Positions 34,676-45,392 of a stretch of 64,000 bases of DNA are shown in pieces; position 1 is the first letter of the stretch, and each line of letters opens with the position of its first letter. The notes beneath the pieces were generated by a model, which made no database searches, had not been told where the DNA came from, and worked only from the letters and a program-made list of their open reading frames with translations. This DNA comes from Prorocentrum cordatum (lineage: Eukaryota > Sar > Dinophyceae > Prorocentrales > Prorocentraceae). A program made the translations under genes and the position numbers. The stretch is taken from assembly GCA_963575745.1 (NCBI GenBank), contig CAUYUJ010002071.1:27501-91500 (forward strand). The letters run 5' to 3'.

Positions 34676-34827
34676 AGTCGGAAGCAAGGAGCGGGCGCAT
34701 CGGGAGTAGGCGGAAGCCTCACCGATCCAAACGATCAGAGGCGAAAGCCAACTCTTATTAGGAGGATGAGAGGTCAAGCACACACACACGACAAAAGAGG
34801 GCATGGCGTGAGTGTGCACAATCAAAA

Positions 34828-37800
34828 TCACATCATATCCTGTCCGAAATACGCTTGTACAACCCGCGGCAAGATCATAATCGTATGCTCAACGGCCGAG
34901 ACCTCGGCATCAGTCACTGTTGAAGTTGGATCAATCGAGAGTGCCGCACTGTACACCTCCGTCCAAATGATCTCATGGCTGAGTGGCTGCCTTGAGAGTC
35001 TCGATACCCTTCCAACATCTATCCAGCACCCGACTCCCACGCCGTCGCAAGAGACACCACCATCGAATCCAGCTCTGATGGCACAAACGCGAAACACCTG
35101 TTGTAACTGAGGGGCGTGAAGCCCTATCCTATCTCGAATCACTGGTGGCCCGACGCGGGCCGTATGAGTGAGTACATCTGCACGTGTGTTCCATTCCCTA
35201 TATGTGTGGTCAATACTTTCCCTCCCGCGACAGGCAGGCCTAATTCCATATCTTTGACACATGTTGTCGAGTTGGTTTATCATTCTGTTGATCCTATCCT
35301 GATACGTACGATTGAGCACCCTCCAGACGCCCTGCAGCCAAGACACCACCAGAAGACTGTCCCCAGAAATATACACGGGGATCCCAAATGAGTCGAGGTC
35401 GTACTCAACCTCCTTCATATTTTGTAACGCAATACGTTTGGCCAGTTTGTCGTTGAACGCCGCAGTGCCCTCTTGGGCCCCATAGGTGTGTAGGTCGTTT
35501 TGTGTGATAGTAAGTACCTCCTGCGGGGCCCCACCTGTTGTACCGTACCCTTTTCTTTTCTGAAAATAACTCAGCATCGTCCGTGTACACATGTGCTCGC
35601 AGAACTGAACATACGCAGCATCTGTCGGCACAAAGGACTCCCACCATTTGAGTCCGTAGAATTCGCAGAAAGAAAATAGCCAGCATCTCTGGCCGACAGC
35701 TCGACCTGAACTAACATGTCTCCTTTTTAGCTGCGAGGCCTCTTGGAAGTGAAACATACCCCGCAAGCACTCAGACGCATCCGTCCTGAGTCTGTCCCAC
35801 AATGGGCCATACGCAACCGTAGTCATGTGGTGATCTCTCCACGTACGTTGCGTCGAAGATATTTCCTCATGAGAAGCGGTACACAACATAGAAATGAAAT
35901 CAGCAGCATCCTTCGCGGAGTTCCACACCATACGAAGAAATCTCTGCACCAAACTCGCAAATCCATAAGATCGAAACTGCTCTCTGGCCTCGTGGTACCG
36001 TCGTCGGTTCCAGTCCGCCATGGTCTCCTCCTCTCTCCTCGGCCGTCGGAACATACGGCACAAACACCATCCCTCGAAGGCATTGAGCATGTGTAGCGAG
36101 GAAGCATCCGCAGTACATGTCTCTAGACAATACAACGCCATACTCTGCACCTTGTCTTGATAACGGCAAAACTTATCACGAACAGCTACCGCTCTGTTAC
36201 GAAAGAAATTCGACTGTCCAATGAAACAAGCTCGAGCCTCCTTGATGCGATATTCAACATCAGGATGAGCGGGCACTAAGTATGTGGAGAAGATCTCGTG
36301 ACCCAATACTTTCATACTGCCAACACGTCGAAGTCTAAAGCCCTGATATCCCGAGCATTCAGGTATACACAAATCCTCGCTGGTAAGTATATGTCCGTCA
36401 CCGTCCACTTTAGCATTCTCCCCACATGTCATGTACAACAGGCTGCTATCCTTCCATCTCATCCCCCAGTCATGTAGTGGTAGTGTTAGATCGTGCATCA
36501 TCTGAGCCAACACAGTTGAGGAGGCAGAGACAAGGTAGCAGTTGTCCGCCCACACAAAGTGGTTCACTGTTGTCCGTCGCTCATACTCACCACAGACGCC
36601 CTCCAGCACATACCCCACACCTCTACTGTCCCAATCCCGAAATATAGGTCCCCACATGGCACATATGATAAGATTAAAGAGAAGAGGCCCCTCAGGGCCG
36701 CCCGTCCGTATGCAGACGTCCCAGTTGATGTCGTGAATGGCCATACCCTCGACAACTAACGACCCCGTAGTGCAAACCAGCGGTGATAGCAAAGCATACT
36801 GCAGATAGGCAGGAATATTGGCATGGCACATAGCTCGTTTGGCATTTAGAAGGCTGCAGTGGTCGAACGCTTGTTTGATATCGGCGTTAGCGATATGGAC
36901 CGTCTGATCTTTTCCCCAGACGTCCCCATGTTGAGCCAGAGCCTTGAGGGCCCCCACAATTTCCACCGTCTTACGTCCCTCCTGGAAGCCGTAGATGCCC
37001 AGGGGTCCCATGAGGCCAGCCCGAGACACAAGTTGTTCGACCAAGATCACCACACAAGCAGAATACCAACGGCTGAGACTGTTTTGCAGACAGAGGTACC
37101 GTGCATCTGTCAGCGATGTCAAGCTCGGCAGCTTGGGCATGAAGGCGATCAAAATTTGCCTCCAATCCTGCGGATACTGCCGTGCCAAGCGAAATATCTC
37201 ATCAAACATCCGCGCAACGCCACGCAAAGTCGCCCACGGCAATGCCTTGAGGATTTCACAAGGCAGCCTGTCGGGGCCGGTGGCACGCTTGGACTTGAGA
37301 CGTGACCGTGCCTGGCATACCACCGCCATTGTCAGCCCCTCAGTGCAGCACCCGTCACATAGGTTATGTTGTGCATCCCTCCTCAACTCCTCCAACATCG
37401 CCATATCCCGTCCTCTGACCTCCTCCGAAGTATACTTCTGTCTGGTATGTGCTCTGATCTCCTCCACCCACTCCTCCCTGTCCTCAGATATCCGTCCCTG
37501 CACAATGAGGTGCTTCATACCGTGACGCTCTTTGCGCCTGGAGGCAGGAGAGGTCCACGCGGCCAACGCCGCACGATACTCCCTCCGCAGTCCGTTGGCA
37601 CGTCTGCGCAAGCTGGGCACGTCCACTGACGCTGGCAGAGGCTTCCGTCGCAAAATCTCCTGGCAGGCCGTGAGCCCTGCAGGCCTAATTGGCGGTAGTC
37701 CCCGTCCCGTGGTGGCAGTCGTGAATTTGATATCCTCCTGCTCAGTACAGGCCCGAATAGTGGTCGACACAAGGTCCCCTGGAGAACAAGTAGTATTGGC

Positions 37801-38799
37801 ATCTCCCAAGACCCGATCGATTTCCTTTCGCGCCATATTGAGGTCCCCCCAATTCACCGTCTTATAACCCACCAAACTCTTTTCACGAGCTGCCGTCGGG
37901 ATACTACGTTTGACCAGCTCAGCGCCTGTGTCACTAAAAGTCCCCTGAAGCAGGCCATGGTCGCTGAGACGACTACGATTTGTCTTCCCCCCATTACTCA
38001 TGATCGCTTCGACCGTCATCTCATCGATCCCCCACGTCCTGGGAACAAAAATGTAATCAAGAACCTTCTTACACGTCCCCCACCGAGATACTCCGTAGCT
38101 CTCCCATGCGTGTAGTCGCCGTGGCAAGAACGAATTGGCAGCCTTCATCCCCAGGCGCCCTAGAAAGCACAGAACACGCTCGCGCAACTGTTGTCGTACG
38201 TCCCTCCTCACCCGTTGTGCACCTCCCTCCTCGCAAGTCCTCCTCTCCTCCTTGGTAGCACTTCCCACCGCCTCATAGACAGTCCCAGTGCGTGAGCACT
38301 GCAGCTGAGTTGATGGGGAGAGCTCAACGTTGGCGTCGAGCAGCACAGAGACAGTCGCCCCCTTCCAGCGGCTGCGCAGAGTGAGAATAACTGACTCGAG
38401 CGCGTCCAACACCACGCACTGCACATCTACGGCGTTCTCGACGCCGGGGTCGGGAAGATACGCAGAGGCAACTATCACAGGGGCACTTCCACTACCAAAG
38501 ACCACCACACAGAACCGTTCATATTGACATATTGATTCACGCACACACGTACTCCACTCTTTGTTAAATAATAACCCACACTTACCGTCACAACTCACAC
38601 GATATGATAGACCACACCGTCTGATATATGCATCGAATTTGCCTCCAAAAAGATTCTGGCATTCCTGGACACCCCAGATGCAATCTCGCATTGAAAGGCA
38701 CCTCAGAATCTCATTCCCCTTGAAATTGGCCGACCCCGCCCGATTGAGGTTCCAGCTACCCAGTCGGATCCCCTTGAACGGTGTTCGGCGTCGTCGTCG
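34828..38799 (-). CDS. LINE-1 ORF2: endonuclease, reverse transcriptase, permuted RNase H
   Basis: 1323 codons open from the TGA that ends ORF1, with no early ATG. The EEP endonuclease starts at LGSWNLNRAG. It has LLDANVEL and RLSDHGLL catalytic motifs. RT motifs are GPDRLPCEILKALPW, NADIKQAFDHC (motif A Asp), RTGGPEGPLLFN (motif B) and FVWADNCYLV (motif C, WADN at 36541-36552 instead of YxDD). The C-terminal 178 residues (34828-35364) form an RNase H in permuted order: GDSLLVVSWLQG, YREWNTRADVLTH, RAGFDGGVSCDGVGVGCW, TVTDAEVSAVE. The product would nick the target, copy element RNA and degrade the template. The frame is intact. Confidence 0.92.
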   Translation of the reverse strand, partial: RRRRRTPFKGIRLGSWNLNRAGSANFKGNEILRCLSMRDCIWGVQECQNLFGGKFDAYIRRCGLSYRVSCDGKCGLLFNKEWSTCVRESICQYERFCVVVFGSGSAPVIVASAYLPDPGVENAVDVQCVVLDALESVILTLRSRWKGATVSVLLDANVELSPSTQLQCSRTGTVYEAVGSATKEERRTCEEGGAQRVRRDVRQQLRERVLCFLGRLGMKAANSFLPRRLHAWESYGVSRWGTCKKVLDYIFVPRTWGIDEMTVEAIMSNGGKTNRSRLSDHGLLQGTFSDTGAELVKRSIPTAAREKSLVGYKTVNWGDLNMARKEIDRVLGDANTTCSPGDLVSTTIRACTEQEDIKFTTATTGRGLPPIRPAGLTACQEILRRKPLPASVDVPSLRRRANGLRREYRAALAAWTSPASRRKERHGMKHLIVQGRISEDREEWVEEIRAHTRQKYTSEEVRGRDMAMLEELRRDAQHNLCDGCCTEGLTMAVVCQARSRLKSKRATGPDRLPCEILKALPWATLRGVARMFDEIFRLARQYPQDWRQILIAFMPKLPSLTSLTDARYLCLQNSLSRWYSACVVILVEQLVSRAGLMGPLGIYGFQEGRKTVEIVGALKALAQHGDVWGKDQTVHIANADIKQAFDHCSLLNAKRAMCHANIPAYLQYALLSPLVCTTGSLVVEGMAIHDINWDVCIRTGGPEGPLLFNLIICAMWGPIFRDWDSRGVGYVLEGVCGEYERRTTVNHFVWADNCYLVSASSTVLAQMMHDLTLPLHDWGMRWKDSSLLYMTCGENAKVDGDGHILTSEDLCIPECSGYQGFRLRRVGSMKVLGHEIFSTYLVPAHPDVEYRIKEARACFIGQSNFFRNRAVAVRDKFCRYQDKVQSMALYCLETCTADASSLHMLNAFEGWCLCRMFRRPRREEETMADWNRRRYHEAREQFRSYGFASLVQRFLRMVWNSAKDAADFISMLCTASHEEISSTQRTWRDHHMTTVAYGPLWDRLRTDASECLRGMFHFQEASQLKRRHVSSGRAVGQRCWLFSFCEFYGLKWWESFVPTDAAYVQFCEHMCTRTMLSYFQKRKGYGTTGGAPQEVLTITQNDLHTYGAQEGTAAFNDKLAKRIALQNMKEVEYDLDSFGIPVYISGDSLLVVSWLQGVWRVLNRTYQDRINRMINQLDNMCQRYGIRPACRGRESIDHTYREWNTRADVLTHTARVGPPVIRDRIGLHAPQLQQVFRVCAIRAGFDGGVSCDGVGVGCWIDVGRVSRLSRQPLSHEIIWTEVYSAALSIDPTSTVTDAEVSAVEHTIMILPRVVQAYFGQDMM

Positions 38800-38802
38800 T
38801 CA
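38800..38802 (-). other. In-frame UGA between ORF1 and ORF2 of LINE-1
   Basis: ORF1 ends NRRV then TGA, context GTG TGA CGA. The next codons in the same frame run RRRRRTPFKGIRLGSWN into the endonuclease with no ATG. The other two full-length LINEs share this arrangement. Confidence 0.7.
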
Positions 38803-39908
38803 CACCCTCCTGTTGACTTCCGTCTCGATATCAGCCTTCGTCTTAGTAAACGCAGGTATGAGTTGATGCAACCTGTCGACAGTCTCACTCGACACCTCCC
38901 ATGTCGCCCGCGTCGTGGTAAACTCGGCCAGAAGCATCGGCCTCGGAGCGGCCGTCGTGGGCACTGTCCATATAGTTGATTTGGGCGGTCCCATTTCCCC
39001 TCGCACAGCAATAACCTCGATACCAATCTGTGTACACATGCTCCGAATAGTGCCGCAGAATCTCCCCACCGCCTTCACGTGGTCCCTCTTCCACTCTGGG
39101 CATTCGACACTGACTTTGATCGACTCAGGGTTGATAACCTGCTTCATATTCTCAATGAGGCACTGTGGTGCAGCGATCTGGATTCCTGGAGGAGGCGCGG
39201 GGCGTTTAGCAGGGGGTACCGTCACAAGGTCGATGCACCGTTTGACCCTCCAAATAATATCCCTGTCGGTCCCTGGCTTGAATTTGATTTTGGCCGATCC
39301 GAACATGTAACGGCCAGCATTGATGCGCTCAGTACCGTCAACACACACGTGCACACGATCATCCTCCGACAGACAATGATTCGTAATGTTATCTATGAGC
39401 ACCTTCACATCCTCCCACATGAGCATTTCCTGAGACCTCCTATCCCTGTCACTCCAGTTGGTGACCCATCCCTTGAGTTCGACATACGTTGGAGAGAAGT
39501 AGGTGGTTCCAGGAGCCTGGTATCTTCCCGTCCTGGTATTGTCAGGCCTCGTCGAAGCGTCACTGGCAACTGAACCCGCACGAACCTGTCCCTGGAGCCC
39601 CTGGACGATCGTCTCGAGTCGATTATGTTTATTCTCAAGCCCTTGAACGCTCGTCTCCAAATTAGGAATCGCAACCCCCTGCTTCTGGACCTGGGCCTGA
39701 ACGTTGTCGATTTTGTCCCCTGAACTCCTATGGCATCCTGGATCCTTTCAGTGTTATCATCCATCTTGTGCATCATCTGCAATAGTAAACTCTGCATACC
39801 ATCCTTTCCCTCCAAGGCGGCCTTCCTTTCAGCAAGAACCTCCTCACGATTACGCTTCACAGGGGGGGCTCCGCCATCCACCGTCATGTTATCTGCATGC
39901 TCGGGCAT
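38800..39908 (-). pseudogene. LINE-1 ORF1 (coiled coil plus C-terminal domain), one frameshift
   Basis: Starts MPEHADNMTVDGG (ATG at 39908; alternative ATG at 39887). A charged coiled coil follows (REEVLAERKAALEGK; later LETSVQGLENKHNRLETIV), then the domain shared with the other ORF1s: YVELKGWVTNW, GEMGPPKSTIW. A one-base deletion in a run of four C at 39717-39720 separates the two frames; one extra base would restore a chain of about 369 residues. It presumably binds element RNA. No zinc knuckle is visible. Sequencing error is an alternative to mutation. Confidence 0.8.
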
Positions 39909-40389
39909 TGTGTCGATACACTGAGGTCCGTATCCCCACGATTGCAACCACTGTCGTGTCACCGTCCGTTCACAGAGAGGTACAGCAGATTCACTATCTG
40001 GAGTAGAGTCGGCAGTATTCAATCTTCCGTCCAATGGGTAGTCACCTGGGGTCTTCTCAATATCCTGAAGTTGTCTTTTACGAGAAGCTCGCTCTACAGC
40101 AGTATCTGGCTTTTGACCGTAATCCTGTGAGTACTGCAAATATGGCACTGTCGGTGATATATCCTCCAGCTGAAACCTTCTCGCGAGAACCGAAAAGTCG
40201 TATCCGTCCGTCGTCGCGCACGTACAACAAAAGATAACAAGCGCAGCAAACAAAGAAAGCAGCCTAGCTGACCTCGAAGATGCCGCACCCGTCGATGGCA
40301 GCGATGGCTGCCGCGCCGTCTCCCCGCGACGCCGACACCCCCTGAGCCCCAGTGGGATCCTGGAGCCCTGGAGCCGAGATGTCTTGAGC
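39909..40389 (-). promoter_or_regulatory. LINE-1 5' UTR with spliced-leader-like start
   Basis: About 480 bases. It begins GCTCAAG at 40383-40389, followed by two tandem GGCTCCAG words that look like older degenerate copies. It lacks a convincing ORF of its own. Confidence 0.6.
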
Positions 40390-40398
40390 TCAACCTTC
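40390..40398. repeat. Target-site duplication of LINE-1, right copy
   Basis: TCAACCTTC followed by GTTACCGCCGGGGG, the 3' half of the hairpin. Confidence 0.88.
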
Positions 40399-40434
40399 GT
40401 TACCGCCGGGGGACTCGTAGAGCTTCCTGACAAC

Positions 40435-41655
40435 ATATAATGTCAAAAAATTACACGGGAAAGATAGTTTTTCAGCCCAACCAATTTCAGACCTCTCGGA
40501 TGCAACAGCCGAACGTCCCAGATGCTTCTGGATTGTCTCCTGTACGAGCTCTGTAGCTCTTCTACAGCCCGAGTTATGCGCGTAAATCGACAGCACCTCT
40601 CAAGATGACTCGAACAATACGAACAGTTTGGCAAATCTAGCTCGAGTATCAGACCGAGTTCAAACCTCTTCATGGGACAGGCAGACGCGTCTGATGTCTC
40701 TGCATCGAGTTATGTGATTACCAGCCCTGGAGCCCCCCTAGAGCCCGAGTTATGCAGAAAACCGATAGCACCTCTGAGGATGACTCAAACAATACGAATA
40801 GCTTCGCGATTCTAGTTCTGGCAGCAGACTGAGTTCGAAGCTCTCGATTCAAGAGGACGCGCCTCATATCTCCGAATCGATTCCAGTGATTACCAGCTAT
40901 GCAGCCCCCCTACAGCCTGAGTTAAGTGCAGAGAGCCGACAGCATCTCTCAAGATGACTCGAACAATACGAATAGTTAGAGCAGACCGAGTGAGCTCTCG
41001 ATTCAGCAGACAACGGCCACTATGATTCTGAATCAGATTCTGTACGTATCAGCTACGTAGCTGTCCTACAGCTCGAGTTAAGTACAGAAAACAGAGAGCG
41101 TCTGTCAAGATGACTCGAATAATACGAATAGGTTTGCGGACCTAGCTCGGCTAGCAGACCGAGATCAGACCTCTGGATGCAACATGCGAACGCGCCTCAT
41201 CATTCTGCATCGATTAGCTGTGCTCAACAGCTCTGTAGCTGTCCTGAAGCTCGAGTTATCTTGATAAAACCGACAGTGCGTATCAAGATGACTCGAAACG
41301 GCCGATCCCGCCTGCCTGCTTTTTGGCAGTAAAAGGTACCCGATCGAGCTGAAATCAAGATTGCAAGCGGGAATAAGATCGAATAGCATGGGAAAAATAC
41401 TAGAGCTCTAACGAATGTTCAAATTTCGAAAACAAAAATTCCAACCGACCAAAAGTTAGCAAAAGGTGCGTCGATATTTTCTTGCCAACTAGCTCTCCAG
41501 CGCGCCGGAATTACTCTTAAGCTCCCAGCAACAACTTGCTGAGGGAAGCTCTACGAGTTACTAGCTCTCCAGCGCCCACAAACTAGCTCCATCCCGCGCC
41601 GGAAATCCTCAAGCTAATCGATGCCGAAGAGCTCTACGAGGTACTAGCTCTACTG
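40435..41655 (+). repeat. Satellite array 8 with terminal modules, plus orientation
   Basis: About five degenerate units, then GGCCGATCCCGCC...GCAAGCGGGAATAAG (41300-41380), the CAACCGACCAAAAGTTAGC module, and CGGAATT / CTCTACGAGGTACT elements leading to the hairpin at 41660. Confidence 0.78.
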
Positions 41656-41659
41656 GGCG

Positions 41660-41692
41660 CCGGCGGTAAACCGTCAACCTTGGTTACCGCCG
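41660..41692 (+). repeat. Intact hairpin copy
   Basis: GGCGGTAAACCGTCAACCTT then GGTTACCGCCGG: an uninterrupted 8-bp stem, showing what the empty LINE target looks like. Confidence 0.88.
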
Positions 41693-41739
41693 GAAGACTC
41701 GTAGAGCTTCCTAGCTCGACTTTAATTGAGTAAACGGAC

Positions 41740-42720
41740 AGCACCTACCAACATTCCGACTTATAGAAAATATTGTTTGTCCTCTGAATGCGACAGGCGG
41801 ACGCGTCTGATGTCTACGAATCGACTCCTGTCATTAAGCTCTCCAGCCCTACAGCCCGAGTTAAAGGCACAGCACCTCTCAGGATGACTCGAACAATACA
41901 GTAGTTTCGCAGACAATTCGGGCAGCAGACCGAGTTCCGAGCTCTGGATTCGACAGGCGAACGCGCCTGGTGTCTTCAAATCAATTCCTGTGACCACCAG
42001 CACTGTAGCACCCCTCAGCGCGAGTTGAGCGAAGAGAACGCGACTCTAGATCGGGCAGCAAACCGAGTTCAGAGCTCTGGATTCGACAGACAAACGCAAC
42101 TGATGGTTCCCAATTGGTTTCTGAAATATCAGCTCTGTAGCTGTTCTACAGCTCGAGTTAGGTGCAGAAAACCAGGAGTTACTGTCAAGATGGCTCGAAT
42201 AATACGAATAGGTTTGCGGATCTAGCTCGGCTATCAAACCGAGTTCAGACCTCTGGATTCAACAGCCGAACGCGCCTAATCATTCTACATCGATTAGCTG
42301 TGCTTACCAGCTCTGTAGCTGGCCTAAAGCTCGAGTTATGTTCAGAAAACCGTCAGTGCGTATCAAGATAACTCAAAACGGCCGATCCCGCAACAGTGCT
42401 TTTCGATAGTAATAGTCATCCGATCGAGCTCAGATCGAGATGGCGAGCAGGAATAAGATCGAATATCACAGGAAAAAATACTAGAGCTCTAACGAATGTT
42501 CAAATTCCGAGAACAAAATTTTCAACCGACCAAAAGTCACCAAAAGTTCCGTCGAGATTTTTCGTGCCAACTAGCTCTCAAGCGCGCCGGAATTACTCTT
42601 AAGCTTCCAGCAACTAGCTTAGGGAAGCTCTACGAGTCACTCTTCGCCGGAATTCCTCTCAGCTCTTTGCTGAAGAGCTCTACGAGGTACTTGCTAAGGG
42701 AAGCTCTACGAGTTACTTGG
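41740..42720 (+). repeat. Satellite array 9 and terminal modules, plus orientation
   Basis: About four units (AGCAGACCGAGTT at 41925, AGCAAACCGAGTT at 42056), terminal module at 42375-42500, CAACCGACCAAAAGTCACC at 42520, then short CTCTACGAG elements. Confidence 0.78.
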
Positions 42721-42768
42721 TAGCGCCCAAAACCCGAAGAGCGAAGAGACCCTTTCGGGACGAAGTAT

Positions 42769-43205
42769 CTTTCCTGAAGAGCTCTGGGGAGCTTCCCTGT
42801 AGGGCTGCCGAAGCGCTGCCAGAAACGTTCCAACACGCGTCTGCACGTGTGCAAGCTCGCGTAAAAGCTTGCCAGAACCTGTCCCGGACACGTTGCCGGG
42901 CCGCGCGAGTTGCTGCGGGGAACGTGGACCGCCGTGGAAGAGCTCCTGGCGGGCACCACCACCGTCCGGCTTCTTATTATAAACCCTTTAGCTCTCAGCG
43001 AGCTCTCCAGGAAAAACCCGGAGAGCAAAGGGCACACACATCAGAGAAAGCTTTCCCAGCAGTTCGTTCGCCCCGGCAATGTGTCGGGAAGAGCCGCCGG
43101 CAAGCTTCCTCGCGCGCCTGCATGCGTGCAGGCACGCATGGAAGCGTTTCTGGCAGCAGTTCCGCCGCGCTCCAGGGGGGCTCCCAAGGCTCTCCAGAAA
43201 AGACT
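42769..43205. repeat. Large imperfect inverted repeat (fold-back)
   Basis: The left arm from about 42769 (TTTCCTGAAGAGCTCTGGGG ... CTGCCAGAAACG ... GTTGCCGGG) pairs with the right arm ending about 43200, whose reverse complement reads TTTTCTGGAGAGCCTTGGGA ... CTGCCAGAAACG ... ATTGCCGGG. Arms are about 140-170 bp, roughly three quarters identical by eye, with a spacer of about 100-130 bp. It may be a fold-back or MITE-like element. Confidence 0.65.
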
Positions 43206-43224
43206 GGGCGCCGGCGGTAAACCG

Positions 43225-43235
43225 TCAACCTGGTT
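43225..43235. repeat. Target-site duplication of a short LINE stub, left copy
   Basis: TCAACCTGGTT, repeated exactly at 43623-43633. Both copies lie in the halves of a hairpin repeat. Confidence 0.88.
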
Positions 43236-43622
43236 TGTTTGTTTGTTTGTTTGGACTCGCGTTCCCAGCTGGGTGCAGCTGGGCGAGGACCGGTCCCGCA
43301 GCAACACACGGGCAGCGCTGAGCAGCGCTTCGGCTGCCGACAATTCACATTCTGTGACTGTAGCTCCTTCGAGGAGCCACGCGGCCTCGGCCACATCCCT
43401 CCAAACGAGGGGCACGGCACTAGAAACAGCAAACTCATGCCCAGCAGGGAAGGGGCCCACGGTTCTCGCGGAAGCGATGCCTATCTCACTGGAATTGCAC
43501 TGAGTATTGATTAAGCCGATCTGAAGCCAGAAACCACATCCTGATCCTTGCTGGTCAACCCCGCCATCAAAGCCTCCCCTGATAGCGAACGGTACGAGAT
43601 AAGTTTCGAATGGATATAGATA
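43236..43622 (-). mobile_element. Strongly 5'-truncated LINE stub inside a hairpin
   Basis: 387 bp with a perfect 11-bp duplication. The 3' end on the minus strand is a (CAAA)n tail, preceded by a hairpin (CCCAGCTG/CAGCTGGG). Coding remnants are IRGGFDGGVDQQGSGCGFWL followed by TVTECELSAAEALL: the first-Asp and Glu motifs at the very C-terminus, as expected of the permuted RNase H. Not functional. Confidence 0.85.
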
Positions 43623-43644
43623 TCAACCTGGTTACCGCCGGGGA

Positions 43645-43960
43645 CCTCGTAGAGCTCCTAGCCACGTGTCATAAGTCCACGCGTATCTCTGGAGTGCGCA
43701 CGGTGACAATATTTCCAATAATGAAATGGACACATACATGTATGAGTTTTAGTGCGTCTTTCAGCGCGCGAGAGCGATGCTGCCGCGGCAGCGAACATGT
43801 ATGTAGACATGTACAGATGGAAAAGTATGCGAAAATACGATCGACGTCAGCAGGCGCGGCAACGCACCGGGCACGAGCGCGCGCACGCACATGCGCGCGC
43901 ACGCGAATATATACACAATCTCACGCGGGCACGTACTCACAACCACGCGCGCTCACTCGC
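43645..43960. other. Unique sequence grading into the CA array
   Basis: Follows the GGACCTCGTAGAGCTCC edge of the hairpin. No gene, hairpin or satellite unit seen; CA/CG dinucleotides increase from about 43860. Confidence 0.5.
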
Positions 43961-43969
43961 GCGCGGGCA

Positions 43970-44063
43970 CCTCCTCACGAACACACACACACGCACACAC
44001 ACACACACGCACACAAACAAACACACACACACACACACACACACACGCACCAACAAAAAAAAT

Positions 44064-44098
<35 letters not shown>

Positions 44099-45357
44099 GC
44101 GCATACAGACACGAACACAGACACAGACACAGAAACACCCGCACGCACACGCACACACAAACACACAGACGCGGCCACACACACGCACACACACACACAG
44201 ACACACACCTGCCTGCCAGACACACACACACACACACACACGCACAAACGCAAACATCTACAGATACAGACGGACCGACGCCTTCGCACTCACAAACCGA
44301 TCCCCCGCTGCTCAGCGCTCTCATTCCCACGCGAAATCCCCGCGCCCCCGCGCACCCCGCCCCCCCCCCCTTCCCGCCTGCGCTCCGGAGGGGGGAGGCA
44401 CCGCCCCATGTCGGGGCCGGCCCTCCCTCCACTCCATCCACTCCGCCCTCGCGGAGCGCTGGGGGGGGGGGGATGGGAGGTGGGGGAGGGGGGGCGCGGG
44501 CGGCGCCTGCACCGCGCGCGCACACGCACACAAACACACACACACACACACACACGCACGCAAACACACACAATCACACACAAACAGACAAACAAACGCA
44601 GCACAGCCACACACACACACACACACACACGCGCGCCCACACACACCACCTGCCAGACACGCACACGCACACGCACACGCACACACACACGCACACACAC
44701 ACACACACACACAATCCACAGACACGGACACAATGACGACGTCGCACTTACACACCCATCCCCACACTGGTCAGCGCTCTCCGCCCCCGCCACCCCCCTG
44801 CCGCCCCTGCGCGCCCCGCCCCCCCTGCTCTTCCCGCCGGCGCTCCGGAGGGGGGAGGCACCGCCCCATGTCGGGGCCCCCTCCCTCCACTCCATCCACT
44901 CCGCCCTCGCGGAGCGCCGAAGGAAAGGGCGGAGGGGGAGGGAAGGAGGCGGGCGCAGGCGGCGCCAGCACCGTGCGCGCACGCACACACACGCGCACAC
45001 GCACACCCACGCACACACAAGCACACACACACACACACGCACACACACGCACACACACACACGCGCACACGCACCCGAACACACACAAACACACACGCAC
45101 ACACGCAAGCAAGCACATGCGCATACACGCACACGTAAACACACACACACACACACACACGCATATGCACATACACGCAAACATAAACACACCCGCACAC
45201 ACACACAGACGCGCACAAACACACAATACACACACGCACAAACACACGCACACACACATATACGCACACACATGCACACAGACGCACACATACACACGCA
45301 CACCCACGCACGCACACACACACACACACGCACACACACACACGCACACGCACCCGA

Positions 45358-45392
<35 letters not shown>

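Larger units (their letters stand above)
34632..40389 (-). mobile_element. Full-length LINE (LINE-1 of window) inserted in the recurrent hairpin
   Basis: A 5.76-kb non-LTR retrotransposon with a 9-bp duplication, an A-rich 3' end (CCGCAAAGTCCGCAAAAAAA on the minus strand), two ORFs and a 5' end that begins exactly GCTCAAG next to the duplication. Insertion is within the loop of the hairpin repeat. Confidence 0.92.

Noticed and set aside
22940-42500. CRISPR-like array (regular repeats of about 175 bp)
   Set aside because: Repeats are long, degenerate along their whole length and lack unique spacers; this is satellite DNA in a eukaryotic context.
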